From assembly GCA_052387115.1 (NCBI GenBank), contig JBQTJM010000019.1, forward strand, positions 1 through 5,715: a stretch of DNA of 5,715 nt, written 5' to 3'. Position 1 is the stretch's first letter. Every line of letters starts with the position of its first letter. This stretch comes from JACCXJ01 sp052387115 (GTDB lineage: Bacteria; Pseudomonadota; Gammaproteobacteria; JACCXJ01). Of the stretch, positions 1-5,559 are shown one piece after another. A model generated the notes under the pieces. The model saw only the letters and a list, made by a program, of their open reading frames with translations, made no database searches and was not told where the DNA came from. Both the position numbers and the translations under genes were made by a program.

Positions 1-2
1 CC

Positions 3-365
3 GCGCGCCTCATCGAGCCGCTCATCGTCGCCGCGGCCGAGGCCAGCGGCGGCTTCGAGGCGGTGGTGTCCGCGGGCACCGGGCTCTCCACGGAGATCAG
101 GCTCGATACCGAGATCGTGCGCATCGAGCACGAGCTGCAGAGCGCGCCCAGTCAGGGCCGTTTGACCCTGCGCGCCCAGCTCGTCGATGTGGCCCGCGGG
201 CGGGTCATCGGGACACAGATCTTCGATGCCTCCGTTCCGAGCCGGAGCGACGACGCCGAGGGCGCCGTCGCGGCCATCGATGCGGCGCTGGCGCGGGTGC
301 TGGAGCAAGTGGTCGCTTTCTGCTTGAATAACACCGTCGATCGTGCAAAACGAGGAGGCCCATGA
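3..365 (+). CDS. ABC-type transport auxiliary lipoprotein, C-terminal part (5' end outside window)
   Basis: The reading frame is open from the left edge to the TGA at 363-365, giving 120 visible residues. They match from memory the C-terminal half of the ABC-transport auxiliary component family (PqiC/ABC_trans_aux type). Recognisable features are an RLIEPLIVAAAEASGGF helix, a RLDTEIVRIEHE strand, a TLRAQLVDVARGRVIGTQIF strand pair and a final amphipathic helix ending VLEQVVAFC. In this family the protein is an outer-membrane lipoprotein that works with a permease, an ATPase and an MCE-domain protein in lipid transport between the membranes. The N-terminal lipobox lies outside the window, so lipidation is inferred from the family. 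Genes for the partner proteins would be expected just upstream, off the left edge. No damage is visible in this part. The family call is fairly firm; the exact subfamily is not. Confidence 0.78.
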   Translation, partial: ARLIEPLIVAAAEASGGFEAVVSAGTGLSTEIRLDTEIVRIEHELQSAPSQGRLTLRAQLVDVARGRVIGTQIFDASVPSRSDDAEGAVAAIDAALARVLEQVVAFCLNNTVDRAKRGGP

Positions 366-437
366 TCGGTCCTATGCCACCGGGCGGCCTACCCACGGGG
401 CGGCCATTATCGTACGACTCGATTCATTCGATGGCGT

Positions 438-854
438 ATGACTCCCTGGGGCATGATCGCCTGGTTCCTGGCGATAGCGGGCTGCGCCTGGTATGGCGGC
501 CCTGAGCTCGACCTGCTCTCCGGCACGCCGGATCCCCCGCGCTACGATCGATCGGCGAACCCTCGGGCATGCCGTGGCACGATGTCAATCGTGCTCGATA
601 ACCGCTGCGTGTTGTGCCACGGCTGCCACGACCCACCGTGCGGACTACGGCTGGGCAGGTATGCCGGCGTGACCCGCGGCGTCAACAAGGGATCGATTTA
701 CGCCACCCGCCTCTCGCGAGCGCAGCCGACGCGCTTGTTCATCGATGCCCAGACCGGTCCTCTCGGGAGGGGAGTCTTGCACCTAGTTCGCCTTCTACCT
801 TCGTCATCTACCGGCGAGGGCGAATATCGCCGCACTGAAGGTGCTGGACGTTAA
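438..854 (+). pseudogene. cti: Truncated fatty acid cis/trans isomerase (Cti) remnant, N-terminal part
   Basis: Cti is a periplasmic haem protein that converts cis to trans unsaturated fatty acids in membrane phospholipids under solvent or heat stress. The frame starts with an export signal ending in a lipobox-like IAGC (residues 13-16). It then shows the Cti haem region RCVLCHGCHDPPC, with CxxCH at residues 57-61 (bases 606-620), followed by GVTRG and the signature PTRLFIDAQT, which ends at base 755. After that similarity stops, and the frame runs on without meaning to 854, overlapping the end of the convergent gene on the other strand. Family members are about 750-800 residues, so most of the protein is missing. 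A stretch resembling MPWHDVNR just before the haem motif lies in a different frame (569-592), which indicates two compensating indels. I regard it as a dead remnant. A translated short c-type haem lipoprotein is possible but unlikely. Confidence 0.82.
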
Positions 855-1163
855 TCGATGGGGACCATTCGTCGTGACCGTGAGACGGTAGGTCGCAGGC
901 TCGACACCGACGGGCAGATCCACCACGACTCGGTCCTTGGAGCAGCTCTTCACCTTCAGGGCTTGATGGGCCAAGGTGACCGTGGGTGGTGTCGTGCCAA
1001 AGTGATGACCCGAGATGACCATCAGGTTTTCTTTGAAGTCGACCATGGCGCTCAGTACCACGGGCGGTACAGGTCTCGGCCCCCAGCGCCCACCGCCGGC
1101 GGCATATCCTGCCGAGCTAAGCCCGATGATGATTAAGGCAGCTTTAACAATTGACTTGAGCAT
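804..1163 (-). CDS. Small exported IPT/TIG-domain protein
   Basis: The product is 119 residues. It begins with a clear Sec signal: a KSIVK positive start, the hydrophobic stretch AALIIIGLSSAG, and a likely cut after the AYA-like GYA near residue 21. A short Gly/Pro-rich linker follows, and then one immunoglobulin-like IPT/TIG domain at about residues 34-112. That domain shows the usual pattern: VVLSAMVDF, LMVISGHHFG, PTVTL, VVVDLPVGVEPATYRLTVTT. In bacteria such domains occur in secreted or surface proteins and in appendage or tail-fibre-like proteins, often followed by collagen-like repeats, which are absent here. The ATG is supported by an AGAGGA ribosome site (GAGGA at 1171-1175) seven bases upstream. 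The gene ends convergently inside the dead cti frame. It appears complete, though it could be the stub of a longer protein. Its specific function is unknown. Confidence 0.72.
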   Translation of the reverse strand: MLKSIVKAALIIIGLSSAGYAAGGGRWGPRPVPPVVLSAMVDFKENLMVISGHHFGTTPPTVTLAHQALKVKSCSKDRVVVDLPVGVEPATYRLTVTTNGPHRLTSSTFSAAIFALAGR

Positions 1164-1391
1164 CTTTTCTTCCTCTTACGTCCACCCGCAGTTCTCGTGT
1201 TTTCAATCTCATGGGCACCGACACGGTCCGGCCCATGGCCTTGCTCCCAGGACATCACCTGTGCCCGCTTCACGCCGAAGGAGCGCACGATAGATCCCCC
1301 CATGACAGCCCGAGGCCCTGAGATGTGTTCGCTGTATACCGAGTGTGCCTCATGACCGCGACCAGGATAGGACCAGAGCGCTAACAGATGA
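1164..1391. other. Intergenic stretch upstream of the TIG gene
   Basis: I see no credible gene on either strand here. The open frames crossing it have no domain pattern and no ribosome site. The part next to 1163 carries the ribosome site and leader of the TIG-domain gene, and a strong stem-loop lies at 1210-1237. On the minus strand a TTGAAA box is visible around 1199-1204, but no matching -10 box follows at the right spacing, so I do not call a promoter. Bases 1240-1380 show nothing I can identify. Confidence 0.5.
1210..1237. repeat. Stem-loop (inverted repeat CATGGGC / GCCCATG)
   Basis: Perfect 7-base arms lie at 1210-1216 and 1231-1237. The stem continues inward as ACCG (1217-1220) against CGGT (1224-1227), with an ACA loop and a three-base CCG bulge, giving 11 base pairs in all. 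No T tract follows on either strand, so it is not a normal intrinsic terminator. It lies 47 bases before the start of the TIG-domain gene and could be in its leader RNA or be a protein-binding site. The role is unknown. Confidence 0.6.
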
Positions 1392-1402
1392 CTAACAGAT
1401 CA
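1381..1402. repeat. Tandem 11-base direct repeat (CTAACAGATGA / CTAACAGATCA)
   Basis: Two copies sit directly next to each other at 1381-1391 and 1392-1402 and differ by one base. They adjoin the regulator relic at 1392-1472 and supply its in-frame stop codon (TAG on the minus strand at 1394-1392). This could be a slippage product or the scar of the event that left the relic. Confidence 0.55.
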
Positions 1403-1472
1403 GCACGGCGACGGCGGGCGCGATACCGAGCACGACGGAGAACATCTGTCGGCAACGGCGATAGACGCGCAG
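1392..1472 (-). pseudogene. Relic of the 3' end of a BTAD-type transcriptional regulator gene
   Basis: Read on the minus strand, this stretch encodes LRVYRRCRQM, then FSVVLGIAP, then AVAVLIC and a stop. The same peptide, with two substitutions, is near the C-terminus of the regulator at 2397-3092 (LRVYRRCRQM, LSLVLGIAP). At the DNA level, 1416-1469 matches 2451-2504 in the same orientation at 50 of 54 bases, including an unbroken 27-base identity (1443-1469 and 2478-2504). Similarity stops on both sides, so no start, no DNA-binding domain and no proper C-terminus remain. The segment is the most conserved helix-turn of the bacterial transcriptional activator (BTAD) domain. It may be a duplicated piece of the neighbour or the leftover of another paralogue. 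It is certainly not a functional gene. Confidence 0.75.
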
Positions 1473-1545
1473 CGAATAATCGTCGCCAGTTTTTCGCGCA
1501 GATAATCTCGACGAAGGGAACGCGCCTACCTCCATACTTGCATAC

Positions 1546-1574
1546 TTGCTTCAAGCGGTATGCTGATATATATT
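1546..1574 (+). promoter_or_regulatory. Probable sigma-70 promoter of vapBC
   Basis: TTGCTT at 1546-1551 and TATATT at 1569-1574 are separated by 17 bases, the best spacing for a housekeeping promoter. They lie in a markedly AT-rich island within GC-rich DNA, about 30 bases before the vapB start. A perfect tandem CATACTTG (1533-1540, 1541-1548) overlaps the -35 box, and a CTTG/CAAG inverted repeat spans 1545-1555. Confidence 0.65.
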
Positions 1575-1581
1575 ATGCATA
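1574..1581. promoter_or_regulatory. Candidate VapB operator (palindrome TATGCATA)
   Basis: This perfect 8-base palindrome begins at the last base of the -10 box and covers the likely transcription start. Antitoxins of this class bind palindromes over their own promoter to repress it, so the position fits autoregulation. The arms do not extend further, so the true operator may instead be the overlapping CATACTTG repeats upstream. Confidence 0.4.
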
Positions 1582-1592
1582 TACATCGATGT

Positions 1593-1597
1593 GAGGT
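1593..1597 (+). promoter_or_regulatory. Ribosome binding site of vapB
   Basis: GAGGT lies five bases before the ATG at 1603-1605 and fixes the start of vapB. Confidence 0.65.
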
Positions 1598-1602
1598 AGA
1601 CA

Positions 1603-1851
1603 ATGTCCGATACCGGTATTGCAAAAATCTTTATGCACGGCAGCAGCCAGGCCGTGCGCCTGCCTTTGGCGTTTCGCTTGCCGGGGGACCGCGTACGGGT
1701 GCGGCGCGTCGCAAGCGGCATTCTGCTGGAACCGATGGTGACCGATATGGACGCGTGGTTCGCCGAGCTGGACCGCTACTCCGAAGTGCCGTTCATGGAG
1801 GACGGTCGCCGGCAACCACCCATGCCCGAGGCGAAGGAGCTGTTCGAGTGA
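1603..1851 (+). CDS. vapB: VapB-type antitoxin (AbrB/MazE-like)
   Basis: The product is 82 residues, a normal length for the family. The N-terminal half is an AbrB/SpoVT swapped-hairpin DNA-binding domain, with IAKIFMHGSSQAVRLP at about residues 6-21, PGDRVRVRRV at 27-36 and ILLEP at 40-44. The more usual HGNSQAVRLP is HGSSQAVRLP here. The C-terminal half (WFAELD, VPFMEDGRRQPPMP, ELFE) is the flexible acidic tail that, in this family, wraps the toxin and blocks its active site. The protein should neutralise VapC and, together with it, repress the promoter just upstream. The start is supported by the ribosome site at 1593-1597. The stop overlaps the vapC start (GTGA), which indicates translational coupling. 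No damage is visible. Confidence 0.92.
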   Translation: MSDTGIAKIFMHGSSQAVRLPLAFRLPGDRVRVRRVASGILLEPMVTDMDAWFAELDRYSEVPFMEDGRRQPPMPEAKELFE

Positions 1852-2264
1852 CCTACCTTCTCGACACTAACGCCGTCATCGCACTGCTAAAAAACCAGCC
1901 CAGCGGCCTTCGCAAGCAGTTGCGGCGTGCGGCTGCCAAGGGCGCCACTATCAGGATCTCCTCGGTGGTGTTGTTCGAGCTTTGGTATGGCGTTGCGCGC
2001 AGCGAACGGCGTCGTGAAAACGCCGAACGGCTGCGTGTCTTCCTCTCGGGTACCATCGGTGTCGTTTCCTTCGATGAGGAGGACGCCATGCACGCCGGTG
2101 ATCTGCGCGCCGCGCTGGAAGCGGCGGGAACGCCAATCGGTCCTTATGACCTCTTGATCGCTGCTCAGGCGCTTAGGATAGGGGCAACTCTCGTCACTGC
2201 GAATGTCTCGGAGTTCGCCCGTGTCAGCGGTCTCGTCTGGCGGGACTGGGCCGCGAAAGGCTGA
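1848..2264 (+). CDS. vapC: VapC-type PIN-domain ribonuclease toxin
   Basis: The product is 138 residues from the GTG at 1848. It is a single PIN domain, a magnesium-dependent RNase; characterised VapC toxins cut tRNA or rRNA and stop translation. The acidic active site is complete: D6 in YLLDTN, E44 in VLFELWYG, D101 in IGPYDLLIAAQA, with T117/N119 in LVTANVSEF completing the fourth conserved motif. The C-terminus (SGLVWRDW) is also typical. GTG is chosen because it overlaps the vapB stop by four bases and puts the MTYLLDTN strand at the N-terminus. The same frame stays open upstream to an ATG at 1560, but that part reads through vapB in the wrong frame and has no PIN similarity. The toxin looks intact. 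Its target RNA cannot be read from the sequence. Confidence 0.94.
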   Translation: MTYLLDTNAVIALLKNQPSGLRKQLRRAAAKGATIRISSVVLFELWYGVARSERRRENAERLRVFLSGTIGVVSFDEEDAMHAGDLRAALEAAGTPIGPYDLLIAAQALRIGATLVTANVSEFARVSGLVWRDWAAKG

Positions 2265-2396
2265 CGGGGGCGTCACGACAAGTGGTGTCTACCCGTGGCA
2301 CCTTGCCCCGCGTGCCCATGAGGACTCCAAGCACCGCCGGGTAGGCAGGGCCAGCGAACGGCACCTGTTTGGTGCGCCGGCGCGCAGTGGTTTTGT

Positions 2397-3092
2397 TCAA
2401 AAGCTCTGAGCCTGGGCTATGCTTCGGTACAAGGCCTCGGTTTCCGCCGAGGGCGCGATCCCGAGCACCAGGGAGAGCATCTGTCGGCAACGGCGATAGA
2501 CGCGTAATGCTTCCGCCGGGCGGCCAGACCGAACGTAACAACTCATCAAGCGCCGATAGACTTCCTCGGCCACGTTGTCGATCTCGAGCACCCGCTCGTA
2601 GAGACCCTGGGCTTGGTCCCATGCCTCGTTGGTCTCCCAGAAGCCACCCAGCGCTTTGAGCGTCCGCAGGAACTTGCTCCTCAGGCGATCACGCGCCGAC
2701 ACGAGCCACGGCGCGTCCGGCTCGCCCTTAAGGAGGTCGCCCGAATAGAGCGAGAGCAGCCTCTCGCCGCCGGATTCCATCCCTGAGATCTCCGCGGGTC
2801 GCCGCAGTTTTTCCAGGCAGTCATCCGCCACCTGCTCGAACGCAGAGACATCGGTCCACACATGGGCCCGATTCAAGCTCAACTTGCCTTCGCTGAGCAT
2901 GAGCAGATCGTTCCTCGGCAAGAGTTTGCGCAGGCGCGAATGGGTCACGTGAAACACATCACGGGCCGCGTCCCCCTCGGCATCCGGCCAGAGCTGGTCG
3001 CCTACCCAACGACAAGGCGACCCTGAGGTTCGCTTGAGTACTCTCCGCGTCCGATAGCCGGAGTGCCATTGCCGCCCTTGACATCGCTCCAA
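2397..3092 (-). pseudogene. BTAD-type transcriptional regulator, C-terminal fragment (half winged helix + BTAD)
   Basis: This frame is open from an ATG at 3092, but its first 28 or so residues are only the shifted reading of the preceding fragment. Recognisable sequence starts at VGDQLWPDAEGD (about residue 30). It continues with the recognition-helix region VTHSRLRKLL and the wing (LLMLSEGKLSL) of an OmpR-type DNA-binding domain. From VWTDVSAFE (about residue 79) it is a bacterial transcriptional activator (BTAD) domain of TPR-like helices, ending in RRLMSCYVRSGRPAEALRVY and a final ALYRSI helix. The first strands and first helix of the winged helix are absent. With the fragment at 2959-4860 this was one gene of a MalT-like activator; a frame-changing deletion near 2995-3010 split it. 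No ribosome site supports independent translation. The end of its coding sequence is repeated as a relic at 1416-1469. Confidence 0.8.
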
Positions 3093-4860
3093 GGTAGAGG
3101 CGCAGCGGCCCCTGAATCAGTACGCTCAGCGCGCCTTCGAGCGCGTCGCGAGCACCAGCGACATCATTCGAATCGAGTAGGGTTCCGGTCAGGCCTGAAA
3201 AACTGGCCGCTTGCCCCAGTGTGGAACCACTTTGCCGGAAGAATGCCGCCGCCTCACTCAAATGCGATACGGCGGCATTGTGGTCGCCGTGGCGTACGCA
3301 AAGAAACGCCAACCCGGTCTGATGAAAGGCAGCCTCGAAATGACTCGATGGATTCAGGTGCGTCTTCGCGATCCCTAGCTCGCGCTCAAGGTCCGCGACA
3401 TCGCCAAAGACCTCTTCCGACCAGGCCCAGTAAATCGCGATCGGCGCTTCCAGGAAGCGTAACCCATGTTCCCGCACGATTTGACGGGCCTGCTGAAACC
3501 AGGATCGCGATTCGTTCGGAGACCTCATGCTCATATAACGCATGGCAAAGCCGAGACGGGCTGCGTACCAAGCGCGATTCAAGGCGGAGGCCCCGGACGC
3601 GCCATACGCGGCTCTCTCGATCCATTGTTGGAGTGTCCCCCAGCGTCCAAGGGTCAGCAGGGGCTGGGCCTGCATCAGGATCAAAGGGATTGCTCGTTCA
3701 TGGGCACCAGCGGCAATGAACACGGGTACGGCCTCTTCCGATTGCCCGTACCGCGCCAGTGCATCTGCCGATGCGACCAGCAGGGCCCTCCATTCCACGT
3801 CGGTGCACCGGTGCTTCGCCTGAGCCCGCAAGAAGGCGCCGAAAAGTGCATGATATTGATACGTGACGGTCGCCCCCGCTCGCCGATCGACCAGGAACTG
3901 CTCGCGGTATAACTCCTCCAGTACTCGCGCGACATCAGACCGTCCGCTCATCGCCTGCGCCAACTCGATCGTCACGCGCGGCAGGATAGAGGTGCGCAAC
4001 AGCACCTCCCGGGTGCCTTCGCCGAGTTGCTCGAAGATCTGGGCGACGAAGTAATCGAACAACGTGTCCGTAGATTCGGTGGGTGTGAAAGCGCTCATCG
4101 TGCCCGTCTGCTTGAGTCGCTCAAGCATCAGCACCACCGCTGCCGCCCAACCATCGGACTGGTGATGGAGGGCCTGCAGAAGCTCGTCGCCAACCGCGTG
4201 TCGCCCTTTCGCGATGAGAATCGTTTCGTCCAAAGTCAAACGCAAATCACGCCAGTCGATCTGTGCGATGAGACTATTGGCACGATGACGCGAGTAGTGG
4301 GCCGGGGGCTCTGAACGGCTAATGGCCATCACCCGCACTCCCTCCGGGATCTCCGAAGACGCCCAGGCCATCACCGGATGGAACGGAGAATCGGCTTCCA
4401 CCTCTTGATAGTTGTCGAAGACGATGACCGAGCCGCTCGGGAGGCTCGCATAAGCCTTGCGGAAGAAACGCCGGGTGAACCCCTCGATGTCCGGCAGGTA
4501 CTCGGGAGTGAGCAAGGGGAGGTCGATCCGTTTGCGGGGTTTCGTATTGGCCACGGCCAAGCCGAGGTAATAGAAGAAGGTTGCGATATCACCGTCCCCG
4601 CGGTCGACTTGATACCAAATACCCGGGCGCTTCTTCGCACTCACATAGCTGGCCGCAAGCGTCGTCTTGCCGGCCCCCGGCGGGCCACTGATCCAAACGA
4701 GCGGTTGTTCTTGCGCCGCGTCCAGAAGCCCAAAGAGGCGCAGCCGCGGCACCGCCTTCGATACCTGCGGCCGGGTAAGCTTGGCGAGTCTAGGCGCGGC
4801 TGGTCGCTGGTCGGCGCGGCCCTGTGCCGGAGGAGAACGCGCCTCTGTACGAGTCCCCAT
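2959..4860 (-). pseudogene. MalT-like STAND ATPase regulator, N-terminal fragment (ATPase + TPR-like), DNA-binding part lost
   Basis: This 633-residue product matches the front part of large MalT-type regulators, which sense a ligand, oligomerise with ATP and activate transcription. The basic leader contains the usual LAKLTRP motif (residues 25-31). The P-loop GPPGAGKTT is at 59-67, the Walker B strand SVIVFDNYQEV at 144-154 and a sensor-like VRVMAISRSEPP at 175-186. A winged-helix-like region with QYHALFGAFLRAQ at about 340-360 follows, then TPR-like helices to about residue 620 (NLRVALSLGRR). The last dozen residues, up to the stop at 2959, are out-of-frame sequence: the true continuation, starting inside a DNA-binding domain, lies in the next frame (2397-3092). 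Intact relatives carry about 80-120 residues between these points, so DNA was deleted. The ATG at 4860 has no clear ribosome site. If translated, the protein would lack DNA binding. Confidence 0.82.
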
Positions 4861-4970
4861 GGGTTGTTAGTGATCGTCAGGCACTGCTGATTCGCGTGAG
4901 CTTAGCGGGAGCGGGTGGTAAGCGCGTCTTCCCCGACTGTTCTTGATTAAGGCAAAGATGCGTGCGGAGG
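4861..4970. other. Spacer between the fadL remnant and the regulator
   Basis: This 110-base spacer sits between two minus-strand genes. It should hold the promoter and leader of the regulator, but I see neither a convincing -35/-10 pair nor a Shine-Dalgarno sequence before its ATG. No T-run hairpin marks the end of the upstream gene. Confidence 0.4.
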
Positions 4971-5536
4971 TTAGGGCATGTGCCAGACGAGCTGGGCGGC
5001 GATGATATCGATCTCTCCATCGAAAGCGCCGCTCAGGACGTGGCCGGTATTGACCTCCGTGTTATCGATCCCGGCATCGTCGATGAAGAGATGCGCATAG
5101 CCGAAGTCCAGTGACACGGTCTCCGAGTATCGGTAGCTCGCCCCAAACGTGAGCCATACGCGGTCCTGGTCGGGGATGCGCGGGGAGCGCAGGCGTGCGT
5201 TGGGGACCGGCGTCTCGTCGTAGGCGACGCCTGAGCGCAGCGTCACAGGCGCCTCCGGGTGGTAGGTGAGCCCTAGGGGGCGTCTTCCCAGTCTTGAGGG
5301 GTCACGAGGGGGGGTTGGCGCGGGTTGTCGAAGCGCACGACGATCTGATCGAAGCGGCTCCAATGGGTCCAGGTGATATCGCCCAGCACCGCGAAGCGCT
5401 CATCGAGCTGATGATGGGCGCTCACCGATACGCCGTCCGGCAGGTCCAAGGTGGTGCTGGCGCCGGTGTCCTGGAAGGCGCCGGTGGCCGCGGCAAACGC
5501 GGGCACGGGGACGGTGAAATCCGCCTCGAATCGCTG
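4971..5536 (-). pseudogene. FadL/OmpP1/TodX-family outer membrane protein, 5'-truncated and frameshifted
   Basis: FadL-type proteins are 14-strand outer membrane barrels that let long-chain fatty acids or other hydrophobic compounds in. Two frames together give the C-terminal third. The first runs from about RFEADFTVP (base 5533) through TGAFQDTG, TTLDLPDGVSVSAHHQL and GDITWTHWSRFDQI to VTPQDWEDA, then a stop at 5273-5275. The second resumes as LGLTYHPEA and continues with LRSGVAYDETPVPN, SPRIPDQDRVWLTFGASYRYS and SLDFGYAHLFIDD to the end at 4971. Relatives have about four more residues (WRY plus one) at the join, so a deletion of about ten bases is the simplest cause. Sequence for the N-terminal two thirds, with signal peptide and hatch, is absent upstream. 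The last residues (LVWHMP) also lack the usual terminal aromatic. This is a dead gene, and the family call is firm. Confidence 0.87.
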
Positions 5537-5559
5537 ACAGGGTCCGGCTCTTTTGGCGC

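Noticed and set aside
367..437. Repeated GGGCGGCC motifs after the auxiliary lipoprotein gene as a terminator
   Set aside because: The copies are direct, not inverted, so they form no hairpin, and no T tract follows.
858..1293. Two plus-strand open frames opposite the TIG gene
   Set aside because: The minus-strand frame has a signal peptide, a TIG domain and a ribosome site. The plus-strand frames have none of these.
1560..1847. Upstream extension of the vapC frame to an ATG at 1560
   Set aside because: It would add 96 residues read out of frame through the promoter and vapB, with no PIN similarity. The GTG at 1848 overlaps the vapB stop and gives the normal PIN N-terminus.
2262..2275. TGACG-GGGG-CGTCA hairpin over the vapC stop codon as a terminator
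   Set aside because: The stem is only 5 base pairs and no T tract follows, so it does not qualify as an intrinsic terminator.
2289..2344. Inverted repeat CTACCCG / CGGGTAG between the convergent vapC and regulator genes
   Set aside because: The 7-base arms are 42 bases apart, which is expected by chance in GC-rich DNA. There is no T run and no transposon-like feature.
3063..3719. Long plus-strand open frame opposite the regulator (218 residues)
   Set aside because: It is a shadow of the minus-strand ATPase/TPR coding region: Arg/Ser/Pro-rich, with no domain pattern and no ribosome site.
4378..4890. Plus-strand open frame of 170 residues opposite the P-loop region
   Set aside because: It is antisense to well-recognised Walker A and Walker B coding sequence. 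Its composition is that of a GC-rich shadow frame.
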